Of a DNA stretch of 64,000 bases, positions 22,919 to 33,810 are shown piece after piece. The notes under the pieces were generated by a model, which was given only the letters and a program-made list of their open reading frames with translations, was not told the DNA's origin and did no database searches. Source of the stretch: Cryptomeria japonica (lineage: Eukaryota; Streptophyta; Pinopsida; Cupressales; Cupressaceae); NCBI RefSeq assembly GCF_030272615.1, contig NC_081410.1:258897533-258961532 (forward strand), given 5' to 3'. A program made the position numbers and the translations under genes. Position 1 is the stretch's first letter; each line of letters opens with the position of its first letter.

Positions 22919-25450
22919 CTAGATTTGCAATGCCCTATCGTAAGGAAAAGTGTGGACATCATACCTAGATGTATAGAGCCTCAAGCAATTTTCCAAATTT
23001 TTGTCTAATTTGTTTCTTAGCTTTGATTTTAGGAACCCCAAAGCATTGAAAACTCTCTCATCTTCCATTGAACCCAATATCATGGTAAGACATAAATGAG
23101 CAAGCTTCACATATTCTGGCATTGAATCACACAAGGATGGGTTCTCAGCTATATATTTCCAAACCCTTGTTACTGATCCCTCTTCGTGGGGGTTCTCCAT
23201 TTTGGCATATTATTGTTTCATAGTGTATGCAAAATGAGATGATTGCTCTCGAAGATGAGTTTCATCTAATATTCCATTTATAGTTACTCCATTCAATTCT
23301 CTGGATATGCAAAATTGTTTTATCAAAGTCAGTAGCTTACTTCGAAAATCAGATGCACTGTTGAGGCTCCAATAATGAGGAAACACAATAGACATGGCTT
23401 CGAGTAGGTTGTCAGGAGGGAATCTGCTTCTAATTTCTAAGGAAAGATCATATGCAATTTTCTTCACAGAAGTAGTTACAGTCTCAACAATCTTGTCGAA
23501 ATCTTCCTTTGTAACTCTTGCTAGTTTCTTCCTGGGGCGCTTTCTTGGTTCCTCGGGGTCAACCGTGGCATAGAAGTGCATTGGTATCTCAACTTCCCAT
23601 ACATTGGCACATACCTCCCCGTCTACACCGATTTGTAAAAAGTTATCAAGATTGTTCAAATCTGTGAGTGTCTGCCACTTAACAAATTTTTCATCAAATA
23701 GTGTTAGTTGATTTCGATAGAGATTGTCGAGGGTCATGCATGTCATCTTACACAGCATAGCATATTCTGCAATATACAAAGCTCTTTTTTGGGCAGCCTT
23801 CATAATATTCCTCATTTCCTCTAGCATGGGTAGAAGAGCTGCTAAAGTTAAGAGTGTCTCTAAATTACTTAACCTGCCAAGAAGTTCAGGAAATTTCGGT
23901 TGATCTGATTCGTTGTGAGTTGTGTGAAATAGTCCAATCAAGGATGGATATTCTAAAAACACTCAATGCACTAGACCATCCAAAGAGATCCATCTGGTAT
24001 CATTATCCTTGAGAAGCTTGTTCCCATCAGTTAATCCATCAACAAAGTGTTGAAATTCCATAAATCGCTTGGGACTTCGACATAAGTGTGAGTAGAGCTC
24101 TCTAATTAAAATTTTAGTTTTTTTAACTGAAGCAAACTTGCTCACAATTCCAAAAGCTAGATTCATTCTATGAGCCATGCAATGAATTGCAGTAATGTAC
24201 GGTGCAAATGAAGTTTCAATCTTTGTACAAAGACCATTCATGTGACCTTGCATTACTGAAGCTCCATCTACTCCAACACAAACCAATTTTCTGGCTACCA
24301 TCATGTCATCCATACCTCCATTTTCAATTAAACTTCTCTTTACTAGTGAAATAAATTTTCTGCTGTCGCACTCTCCTTCATTTTAGCAGCAGATAGTAGA
24401 TGAGGTTGGCGGGTATGATTCTCTATAGTATAAACATGCATGCATACCCATGAAGTATTGTCTACTGCCGTAACTTCGTCTAAAGAAAATGCAATGAAGT
24501 TTGACTCTCTTATTTTTTCTTGTACATCTTCTTTTTCAACCTCAGCAAGACAACTTGCCCATTCCCATCCATTGTTTACTGACTAGTGTCTATTAGGATA
24601 GTTAGGAACTTTCAAAAAGTGTAATAAACCACTAGTTGATGGGAAACCTGTCATAGCACACCCTCTACTCAAAATATGAAAAACAACGCTTAACTGAACA
24701 ACTTTTCCCAGTTGTTCTATTTGCATTGCTTTTCCAAAAACAGCTTCAATAGAACCTTTAACTTCAATAGGCTTCGTCTGTAATTTCTCATGAAAATAAT
24801 ACTCTTCGGCATTCCTCACATGCTTACATTCATCCTTTGTTTTCCATCTTATCACTAATTTTTCAACCCCATCTATCATTTGTTTTTCATAAACTTTACC
24901 CATATGCTTTTCTATGGTGTCAAATTTTAGCTGCAACCTAATTTCCTTCTTATTTTTCCAAGTGCAAATCTTACACCTGCATTCTATTGGAGGCTCACCT
25001 TCAATTGGATTCTCCACTGGTTCAATGAATGGATACTTCGATGCCCATTAATTTGAAAATTCCTCACTGACATATCCCACTCCCGATCCTTTTTTGATTG
25101 TGGTTCACCATTTTTTGATATGGCTTTTCTTTTCCCCTTCCGTGCATTATCATCAATGGAATTATCACCCAACTCAATTATATCATTCCGGCTAACTTGG
25201 GTATCTACCAGATAATCTTCTTCAAGATCATCCTGATCTGAGATATCAGGTTTGCCACCATCTTCAACATGCAGTGCAGGTGGTGAATTTTGTACTTGTA
25301 CTTGTGATGATGTACCTTCCTGATTTTCACCAATACCATAATCTTTTCCAATGCCAAAGTACGAAGACAATGTTCTACTTTTTGTTGGCCTCTCCTAGCC
25401 TTCCCCACATTCAGGTTTCCTACCCCTCTTCCTATTCAAAATCTCCAACG
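22919..25450 (-). pseudogene. hAT transposase, ZNF862/C17orf113-like type, decayed
   Basis: An AT-hook-like KRGRKP is near 25430, followed by an acidic low-complexity stretch. A BED-like zinc region follows at about 25050-24900 (WASKYPFIEP, ECRCKICTW, later His). The RNase H-fold catalytic part has FSLDEVTAVDNTSWV near 24470 and CVGVDGASVMQGHMNG near 24270, then AIHCMAHRMNLAF. The hAT C-terminal dimerisation region has LCLTMILGSMEDERVF near 23080 and KLRNKL. Frame changes occur near 25045 and 24390; stops lie near 25405, 23963 and 23210. It would cut and join element ends; this copy is dead. It lies toward the right end, pointing left. Confidence 0.85.
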
Positions 25451-26264
25451 AAATAAAGGCTGCCAAAAAAATATCAATTTGCTAAAGAAGCAATAATAGA
25501 CTATACTGTATAATATACCACTTCAAAAATATGATCGCTCACCTTTAGGCTTTAAGTAACTAGCAGTCGCCAATACAGTCAACAAAAATGATTTTCCTTG
25601 GTCTGAAACTTCGCTATTGATCATAATTTAGAGCCTAGAACCCACCAGATTGTGTTGAGATAGATTTGATCTTTGCATGTATTTATACCAATCCTTATAT
25701 GGTGAATTCCGTGGGAATTTACCAGTATACAAATATTTGGCGAATCCCGTGTAATTATAACACGACTTATGTAATTTTTGAGGCGATTATAGGTCGTCCA
25801 AATACGACTTATGTAATTTTTGAGGTGATTATAGGTTGTCCAAATATGACTTACGTAATTTTTGAGGCGATTATAGGTCATCCAAATAATAGGCGAATAG
25901 TGAATACAATATAGTTGATGAAAGTTGGGGTGATTGGAGACACGCGTCGGCAAGATGTCGGGCGAATTGGGTCCCCCCGGATAACAAATCTTCACATGCC
26001 TATAGGTGAATTAAGGTCATCTATTAAGGCAACCTTGAAGAGTGTAGGCGAAATAATTAAATTTACCATCTGTCCACCATATATTGTATTGGCGAAATCA
26101 TCGTATAGAAACATTTAATTGCATAAAACATATGGCGATCGGGTCATGACATTGACGGAAATTGATAATGTTTTGGCGACATGGCCACCCCCAGACGGTA
26201 CAAAATATTCACCATTTCCGATAGGGCCGACATGAAAAATTTGCCATTGGTGAATATTTGCCAC
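25451..26264. repeat. Right subterminal region with 42-bp tandem repeats
   Basis: Three tandem units of 42 bp (25762-25803, 25804-25845, 25846-25887) each contain ACTTATGTAATTTTTGAGGC and GATTATAGG. GGCGAA/GGCGAC/GGTGAAT motifs recur to 26250, on the same strand as at the left end. No gene is seen. Confidence 0.7.
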
Positions 26265-26278
26265 TAAAGTAATCTTTG
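26265..26278 (-). repeat. Right terminal inverted repeat of hAT-like element
   Basis: TAAAGTAATCTTTG is the inverted, diverged counterpart of the left end. It is followed at once by the second TTCTTCCC (26279-26286). Confidence 0.75.
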
Positions 26279-26286
26279 TTCTTCCC

Positions 26287-26714
26287 ATGGCGAGCTGTTC
26301 ACATGTCTCATTGATATTGTAGTTTCATCAAAACTTCTTTATTTTATCAATGGGACCACTTCTGATTTCATTGATGTAATTTATGTCAATGGAACTAATG
26401 TTTTCGGTGAATCCTTTTGGAGGTCCATCATGGCCAAGGTTTGTTCGATAAGTCACTTTATTGATAGGATAATGGTAGGCTTCTTCGATAGAGTCATTTC
26501 AGTCAGACTGGGCTTTTCGGTGAAGGATGGACACTTATTACTGACAACTTTAGTTTAGGTGATGTCTTATGGGTTTTTTGGTATCGGTGGAATTTTTAGG
26601 GTTTCTATCAAAATTATCAAGGGCATATTTAGCCTTTTATTACTCTTTTCAAAATCATCTTAACTCCTAATAAAGCCATGGATTTTTTATATTTTTTAAA
26701 TCTGATGCTCAACA
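26287..26714 (-). repeat. Gypsy A 3' LTR, second segment
   Basis: This segment aligns with 50404-50830 of the 5' LTR and ends GCTCAACA, the inverse of the element's TGTTGAGC. Added to 10422-12668 it gives about 2,675 bp, against about 2,679 bp for the other LTR. Many differences between the copies are CG against TG or CA. Confidence 0.85.
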
Positions 26715-26854
26715 GTGGCTCTGACTGGGGATGAAGGTATGTCACAGATTCCTTCAAGGGCCTGGACTCTCTGGTGAATAGGGACCTATTAATGGTGGTT
26801 GGCATTATATACAATGGAAAATGAATCCTAATCTATTGTACATGGAATAATATT

Positions 26855-27358
26855 TTAAGAGAAAAATCTCTTCAGGTACTGTCCTTGTACTGGCAATTCC
26901 TGATTGTCTCTTGTAGCACTCTGTACATAATATGCAATTTCCCCTGCTTTCTCCATAATCATATATGGCCCAAGCCAAAGGGCCTCAAACTTTCCATGCT
27001 TATCTTTGTTCTAGTTTCTGGCATCCCACATCAGGACCCAATCATCTATCTCAAATTTCCTATCTGTCATCCTTTTGTCATATAATGTTTTCATTTGATT
27101 CCGTGCCTTAACATTCTGCTTCTGGGCTTCTATTCTGATCTCATCAAGCTCTACTAGTTGAATCAACCTCTCCTACAAAGGATCTTCCACATCAATTCCT
27201 TCTTGTATCATAAATTTGTGGACATGCAGAAGATTATCCAACAAAAGTCTAGCTTTCTTTCCATAAACCAATTCAAACAGAGATTTTCTTGTGGACTTCT
27301 TGATTTTTATTCTATCAGACCAAAGTGCCAGACTCAATTTTGAATCCCATCCTTTTTT
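26855..27358 (-). pseudogene. Gypsy A integrase C-terminus and end of pol
   Basis: The frame resumes right after element D with GWDSKLSLALW and KSLFELVYGKKARL, typical of the region after the integrase core. It ends with WLGPYMIMEKAGEIAYYVQ and a stop at 26855-26857. In-frame stops occur near 27174 and 27014. Taking out D with one copy of its target duplication restores a continuous frame with the integrase core at 33811-34190. The stretch 26715-26854 is 3' untranslated, and no strong polypurine tract is visible there. Confidence 0.85.
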
Positions 27359-28141
27359 TGTTGGCATTCTACACTCTTATGAAAATAGTTGATGTTGTCA
27401 TTGATGGCAACCATCTAGAAACCAACTGGCATTCATCTGGTAAGCCACTGACAGTTACCAACACTGGCAATAGACTTCTACATACACTGACAAGCACTTC
27501 ACCGGTAGCGGCAACAATGCATACCAGCACCCCAGCCGACAGGGAATACACTTTTGTTTATTGTATTTTAATGTAATTATCTTTTGTAAAGCTGACATGG
27601 TACATTGTAAAAGACTCATATATGTATGAGATCTTGTTAGTCAAATGTATGAGTGAATGAATGTAAGGTATAGAGGAGAGAGAAAATTTTGTATAAGGAT
27701 TTGGTTAAATACTGAGCTTAAACTAGCACTGAACCTGGCATAGCTGATGCTGATTTGAAGCAGTACATTGTATTGGATTTCATAATCCACTTTTGTAGTC
27801 AGTGTGACTCTTATTGAGCAGTGAGCTCTAGGCAGTTGGCCTTCCTGCATGTGCAGGCCCCTCATTGTAAGTAATATTTATTCATTGTCCAGTGAGTGAA
27901 TATTGTGGGTCACAAATCCCACTAAGGTTTTTCCCATATCGGGTTTCCTTGTTAAATATCTTATGTTATGGTGTGTTCTCTATGATGTCTCTATTATTCT
28001 TATTTACTGCATTAATTCTTATTTACCAGTACACTATTTTGGGGTGCAAAGTTCTTAATAAGTTTAAATATTACGTTAACCGGTTAGACATTGATTCACC
28101 CTCCCCTCTCAGTGTCTTTGGGACTGTCATTAATCCTAACA
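27359..28141 (+). repeat. Element D 5' LTR
   Basis: 783 bp matching 33031-33810, bounded by TG and CA. It contains GTTGTCATTGATGGCAACC near its start, shared with the Copia 1 LTR. ACCGGT motifs seen in the 3' copy have mostly decayed here. Confidence 0.9.
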
Positions 28142-28143
28142 AT

Positions 28144-28155
28144 TGGTATCAGAGC
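28144..28155 (+). other. Primer-binding site of element D (tRNA-Met type)
   Basis: TGGTATCAGAGC starts two bases after the LTR end, identical to the Copia 1 primer site. Confidence 0.9.
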
Positions 28156-28212
28156 CTGGTCCTCTATTTTCAAAAGCCTAACAGCTTGAGGAAGATTCTA
28201 ACACTGGTACAG

Positions 28213-29213
28213 ATGGAGAACTTAAGAAAACAATTAGAAGGAGCTCTTGTAGACTATGATGCAAAGAAATTGAAGAATATCAAACTTGAAGATGATCTGA
28301 GGATTGCACAGGAATTCATTCAAGGACTTCAGGAGAATCTTACTATAGCTCTAAATAAAAGAAAAGAACTTCATGAGAAGATGCAGAAAGATGATGATGA
28401 AAAGGAAACTCTTAATGAACTTGTGAACAAGTTGAGAATAGAGAACAATAATATGAAGAATGAAATGCAAGATATGACTATGAGGCTATGTAAAGATATT
28501 GAAGATAGGAAGAAGAATGAAGAAGACTTGACTAGGAGACTCAATGATGCTAGAAATGAAAATCTAAGACTCATTCATGAAAATGATATGTTGAAGACAA
28601 ATCTAATTCACATGCAACATGATAAAATTGTGCTTATGTGACAAGAGAATTCTGGAAAATGAGTTGGCTACTACAAATCAACACAAAGAGAAATTCAAGA
28701 AAAGTTCAGAGGAACTTGATGATATGCTGAAAAATCAGAATCCTAATGGAGATAATAATGGACTTGGATTTGAAGTTAGAGAAAGTTCTGGTACTGCAAA
28801 CAATCATGATCACAGTAAACCGGTAAGATAACCTAGTGCTTATAAATTTAGTGGGAAATGCTTTAACTATAACAAGTATGGTCATAGAGAAAATCAGTGT
28901 AGATTTAGAAACAATCAGAACATTAATGCACCCACCGGTCAATGTTCCAAATGCAACAAAGTTGGTCATAATTTAGAAAACTGCAAAATGAATGTGAGAT
29001 GTTGTGTTTGTGGAAGATTTGGGCACTTATCTAATCAATGTAGAACACAAACCAGTGTAGGATATGGAAAGGCTATTGAGAAGAATAATGTAACTTGTTA
29101 TGCTTGTAACAAAATTGGACATTGCCAAATTTTGTAGAAGCAAGACTTCACCGGCGAATGATACAAGATCCAGTTTAAAAGGCAAAGAAAAGGTAGATGA
29201 GGTAAAGCAATAA
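28213..29213 (+). pseudogene. Element D ORF1: coiled-coil gag-like protein with four CCHC knuckles
   Basis: The ATG at 28213 gives MENLRKQLEGALVDYD and about 140 residues of almost unbroken Lys/Glu/Leu coiled coil. A frame change near 28636 and a TAA at 28829 precede four RNA-binding knuckles: CFNYNKYGHRENQC (28859-28900, second Cys now Tyr), CSKCNKVGHNLENC (28943-28984), CCVCGRFGHLSNQC (29000-29041) and CYACNKIGH (from 29096), the last broken by a one-base shift. The text ends at TAA 29211. Plant Copia Gags usually have one knuckle, so four is odd. No capsid-like domain is evident before the coiled coil. The probable role is RNA packaging; this copy is dead. Confidence 0.75.
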
Positions 29214-29626
29214 TTTTCAAAACAATGGGTTAGAAAGAGAGATCATAATGTTGATGAAACTGTCTCTGCACTGGTAGAACAGAGTAATACTCCACCGGTA
29301 GGAGATTCTTCATCCAACTGAGAAGTAACCCATTTTGGGGGTATTGCAGAAAGTTGAAAATTATGTAGAGTACCCTCGGTTGATGGTGAGAAGATAGATT
29401 TCTTCCTTACCGGCAGATGTGTTAAGTTTTCACTTAATCGGCGAGCATTTAATGCGGTTGTTGAGAGAAATTTCAATATAAATCAGCCGATTTCCCTCTT
29501 TTTCAACACACTGAACATTTGAATTAGTAGTGAGCATGAAAACTGAGAGAAGGCATTCAAAGCAAGGTGCGAAGTGATTTCTTTCAAGCATTCAAAATAT
29601 TTTCAGGCAGCTAAAGGTATTTTTCA
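29214..29626 (+). other. Inter-ORF region of element D
   Basis: Between the two ORFs, short runs in one frame suggest weak coding remnants. The last ~100 bp before the ATG at 29627 look like an untranslated leader. This spacing would allow a separate promoter for ORF2, but I see no clear TATA box. Confidence 0.35.
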
Positions 29627-32600
29627 ATGGCTTCTTCTTCAGCTCCCAAATTTGTTTAGAACCCTACTATTGTGGAAAATATGAAACACCCTAGGCCCAT
29701 GTTTAAGATAATTCTTGAAATTGCAAAGCAAGATGATTCCATAGGGGCATTCTCTAAAATTCCTAAAGGTGTAGAATTTGCAGAAAACCCTAGGATTTAT
29801 ATTCATTGCAATATTGAATAATTAGGTTCCGAGGAACTGATGAAAATGTTTAAAACAATAATTTGTGATGAAAATGGTGTTGTTAAACTTGAACAAAAGT
29901 TTGTAGAAACTTTAGGTTTTGTTGAGATATTGAATATCCCTGAATTTCTAGAGGAAGTAGTGAGGATTGTTCTAAGTAGAGCACATGGAGAATTCTTATG
30001 GTTGGATTCCGTCTGTAAAATAACTAGACAAGCAATTAGGGTAGTAACTAGTTTACCCTCAACCGGCAAAAGACCCGATAAAACTAAGAAGATTCTCAAC
30101 AACATAGTCATAAGCCTAACTAGAGCAACATCTGATAGTAGATCACTAAGAGTGAATGATATTAAGGACATCAATGTGATATTTGTGAGTATGGTGCTAG
30201 GATACAAGACTACACATGCTAATAGGCTAAATTCAATTTCTAGTCTTTGTATACACAATGCATATGAGATGGTTAACAACAATGCAATCATTGATGTATG
30301 TGAATGGCTAAAAGATGAACTTATTGACAACCTGAAAAAGATCAAAGGTGACAAGAAAGGCACATTCCATTTTGGAAACCTTTTGGTATGTTTAATGTTG
30401 TATTTCACTAAGGAGATTCCCAGTACAGGACCCAAAGAATTTGGTTATGATATACCGGTAGGAAAACAAATACAGGATGCTTTCATCGGCATGGGAACTA
30501 CAAAGGAAAACAACATAGTTGAATACTTAAAAATTTTCCAAGCTAAGATGAGAGCTAGAGAAAGATTACCACAGAGTATAGTAGACAAGTATGACAAAGA
30601 AATTTGTTTTGTTATCAAGAAAGATGAGACATGGATGGAAGTTGTACTCCCTAGGACTATATGGGTAACTGAAATGGGATATGAGGTAGATCTAAACATT
30701 CTTGAGACATATGCTAAAGCATTACTAGATGCACCTAGAGAACCATCAAAACAAGTTTTTGGCAATGCAGAAACTATTGAAGGTGATGTAAAAAAATTGA
30801 AGCAAAGGAAGAGAAGAGAAAAAGAGTAGAAAGGAGGAAGAGAAAACCTTCATTGGTACCCTCTCCTTCACCTAAGAGAACAAGTACCTTGAGGAAGAAA
30901 CAATAGGTAGTAAGGGAACCGGCAAAGAAACTAACTCCTAAAAAGAAACAGAAACCGATCACACCTTCATTGGATGATTTGTTGAATGAAATAACTAATG
31001 ATGGAAATTTGGCTAATGTGAGCAAAATGTATAATTCATTTAATGATTCTGACAAGGAAAGCATTGAGAACGGTATTATTTTATACTTGGACACATATAA
31101 GAAACTCTTAATTGAAGTTGTGGATGATTTACCAAGTGAACTGTATAGAAGATTGGATGTAAAAAGGACAACAGTGATGGAATTAGATAAGAAACTAAAA
31201 GTTGAAAAACTTCTAGCTATTCATCCTGTGAATTCAAAAGAGGAGTTTGATGAATTGATTTGTGAGGCTAATAGATCCATTTTTGCCAGTGGGTACCGAC
31301 AGGTAAGTTTAATGGCAGGAAGAGTAAATGAGATTGCAGAGGAGATTGCTGATAAATGGGATATATTTTTTATGGAAAAAGAAAAACAAGAGGAAAGGAA
31401 CCGACCAAAGAAGACATTCAAAGTATATCAGAAGGATAAGGATAAGGGCAAAGGAAAGATTGGTAGAATTTTGAACATCAAGATTACTGATAATATACCG
31501 CCACCACCTTTGGATACTACATCGGTACATACAGATGATACGTCGGATATTGACACTGAAGGTGTCACAAATGATGACACTAATCCTGAATCTGAGATAT
31601 TATTCACCATGAATGTGGATACTTAGAAAGTAAATATTGTTGTGGATAAGGATAGTACAGAGATAAAGAATGATAATGTTGATAGTGGCAACATAGCTGA
31701 GAAACTGGTAGAGATTGTTGAGGTTGATATCCCAACCCAAACAGATCAACCATCAGATACAAGACAACCTACTGAAGAAAAGGATATTGGGACAAGGCCA
31801 CCGTAGATAGAGATACCAACAACAGAACTTACTAAAAAACCTACAGAGGCAGAGGTACATACTGAGGCAGAGAAACTGGCAATCACTGAGAAACCTAAAC
31901 AATCAGACAAACCTTTACTGGTTGAAATGCAAACTCAGACTGATCCACCAGAGGTAAACACATACAAAATGGTTACTAATGTTGGAACCACATAGGTAAT
32001 AAAGGTAATTGGTCAGACATCTGGCACTTCAACAAGTGAATTTAGACCTACAAATGTTACTGAAGTACTTTTAGATTCAATCAAGAAAATAACAGACTGT
32101 AATGCATTGGCCTACATGGCAATTGATAACACTTTACCAGTTCTGAAGTTGATTGCACCAAATTGTAACACTGATCACATCAAGGATTCTATACGAAAAT
32201 TGGACACAATATCAAAATTTATTACTAATAATGTAATAACCATTGACAAGGTGAATGAGGATACCTTCAGGGAGAAATTTGAAAAGGAGAAGGATAAATT
32301 CTTTGAAGACACAATAAAGAAGTGCACAGAACACATGAACACACTATTACCGACACTGAACTCTAGAATTTTGGAATACAAGGAGATTTATAGAGAAACA
32401 TACAAGCCCCATCTTTTGACAGAGGACTTAGAAAAGGAGATTAGTAGAGTACAAAAATAAATAGATGACATAGCTGATAACATAATTGGTTCATCCAAAC
32501 CTATATCAGTTATTGAGTAGGAAATAGCAAGGTTTGAGGAAAAATTGGAGAAACTTGAGAAAGAGAAGACAAGGATTAAGTCTAATGCCAGAGAACTTAA

Positions 32601-32829
32601 ATTTAAACTTGGGCCTAAGTTGGAAAATCTTATCTCTCTGAGAAATGAAATATTTAAGGCATTACTTCAAGGAGAGCGATCACCGGAAGAACACATGCAC
32701 TATCTCACCAGCAAGATCCAACAGACTGAGGCAACCCTGACTGACAACAAAATATTCATGCAGAGTCTAAATTTGGTTTTGGTAGACATCTTTCAGATTG
32801 TAACCAACCAGTTACAAACTTTGAGGTGA
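29627..32829 (+). pseudogene. Element D ORF2: ~1,070-codon protein in place of pol
   Basis: The ATG at 29627 opens MASSSAPKFV. Frame 2 runs to about 30827, then frame 1 to 32829, with about eight stops in all (for example 29657, 31624, 31804, 31993, 32458). The N-terminal ~330 residues are globular, with FVEILNIPEFLEEVVR and ITRQAIRVVTSLPSTGKRP. A basic stretch (30830-30960), a helical block, an acidic Thr/Glu/Pro linker (31500-32000) and a coiled-coil C-terminus (32500-32829) follow. No polymerase, protease or integrase residues are visible. The ITRQAI-VTSLP-TGKRP phrase parallels DEDLIAKATGL in the 1-1536 gene. It could be a gag-like or plant mobile-domain-like protein; I cannot name it. 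Confidence 0.65.
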
Positions 32830-33030
32830 AATTTTTGCACTCATTTGACTATTTTTGACAACCTTTTTCATTTATGTCAAAGGGGGAGTAGTGGAGAGAA
32901 AAATACTTATTCAGAGAAGATCATTTGCTCAAGGGGAGTACATCTTTTTGGAAACTTTTTGGACTTCAGTTTTTGGAACAATTTTTGGACTTTTCTCATG
33001 AGTGTTGTCATCAATGCCAAAGGGGGAGAT
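32830..33030 (+). promoter_or_regulatory. Duplicated polypurine tracts of element D
   Basis: GTCAAAGGGGGAGTAG lies near 32877 and GCCAAAGGGGGAGAT directly abuts the 3' LTR at 33031. Two or more identical purine boxes resemble the Sirevirus arrangement and match those in Copia 1 and Copia 2. Confidence 0.75.
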
Positions 33031-33810
33031 TGTTGGCATTCTACACTCTTATGAGAATAGTTGATGTTGTCATTGATGACAACCATCTAGCAACCAACTG
33101 GCATTCATCTGGTAAGCCACCGGTAGTTACCAGCACTGGAAATAGACTTCTACATACATCGACAGGCACTTCACCAGTAGCGGCAACAATGCATACCGAC
33201 ACCCCAATCGACAGGGAATAAACTTTTGTTTATTGTATTTTAATGTAATTATCTTTTGTAAAACCGACATGGTACATTATAAAAAACTCATATGTATGAG
33301 ATCTTGTAAGTCAAATGTATGAGTGAATGAATGTAAGGTATAGAGGAGAGAGAAAATCTTGTATAAGGATTTGTTATAGATTGAGCTTAAACCGGTACTG
33401 AACCTGGCATAGTTGATGCTGATTTGAAGCTGTACATTGTATTGGATTTCATAATCCACTTTTGTAGTCAATGTGACTCTTATTGAGAAGTGAGCTCTAG
33501 GCAGTTGGCCTTCTTGCATGTGCAGGCCCCTCATTGTAAGTAATATTTATTCATTGGCCAGTGAGTGAATATTGTGGGTCACAAATCCAACCGAGGTTTT
33601 TCCCACACCGGGTTTCCTCGTTAAATATCTTGTGTTATGGTGTGTTCTCTATGTTGTCTTTGTTATTCTTATTTACTGCATTAATTCTTATTTACCGGTA
33701 CACAGTTTTGGGATGCAAAGTTCCTAATAAGTTTAAATATTTTGTTAATCGGTTAGACACTTATTCAACCCCCCCTCTCAGTGTCTTTGGGACTGTCATT
33801 AATCCTAACA
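33031..33810 (+). repeat. Element D 3' LTR
   Basis: 780 bp matching the 5' LTR. It retains CACCGGTAG, AAACCGGTAC and TTACCGGTACA, where the 5' copy reads altered forms. Gypsy A integrase resumes at 33811. Confidence 0.9.

Larger units (their letters stand above)
12669..26278 (-). mobile_element. 13.6 kb hAT-like DNA transposon carrying extra genes
   Basis: The ends are CAGGGATAACTTTA on the left and, inverted, CAAAGATTACTTTA on the right (11 of 14 positions agree), flanked by 8-bp repeats. The empty site is preserved in the other LTR of Gypsy A. Both ends carry repeats rich in GGCGAT/GGTGAAT on the same strand. Inside lie a ZNF862-type hAT transposase pseudogene (-), a 192-codon ORF (+), a decayed minus-strand ORF, tandem promoter-like repeats and a ~1,345-codon decayed ORF (+). 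Most plant hAT elements are 3-5 kb, so about 10 kb is extra. Whether it moved as one unit or grew by later internal insertion cannot be decided here, but I see no inner LTRs or TSDs. Confidence 0.75.
27359..33810 (+). mobile_element. LTR element D: Copia-like ends, no pol, two unusual ORFs
   Basis: Two LTRs of about 780 bp (TGTTGGCATTC ... AATCCTAACA) flank a 4.9 kb interior with a tRNA-Met primer site and a polypurine tract CAAAGGGGGAGAT. Flanking pentamers TTTTT and ATTTT form a one-mismatch TSD within Gypsy A integrase. The interior has a coiled-coil gag-like ORF with four CCHC knuckles and a ~1,070-codon second ORF. I find no protease, integrase, RT or RNase H motif, so it must have relied on proteins from another element. 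LTR starts and purine boxes resemble Copia 1 and Copia 2, the likely helper type. The insert postdates Gypsy A. Confidence 0.85.

Noticed and set aside
25762-25887. CRISPR-like array
   Set aside because: The three units are head-to-tail without unique spacers and lie in a eukaryotic transposon end.
25666-25995. Overlapping frames with repeated 14-residue units
   Set aside because: They arise from the three 42-bp tandem DNA units, which lack codon-level constraint and are open on both strands.
12669-26278. Host gene cluster in its own right
   Set aside because: The region splits an LTR with an exact 8-bp duplication, so it arrived by transposition.
27641-27865. Minus-strand frame repeated at 33277-33534
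   Set aside because: It lies antisense in the two LTRs of element D and only reflects LTR duplication.
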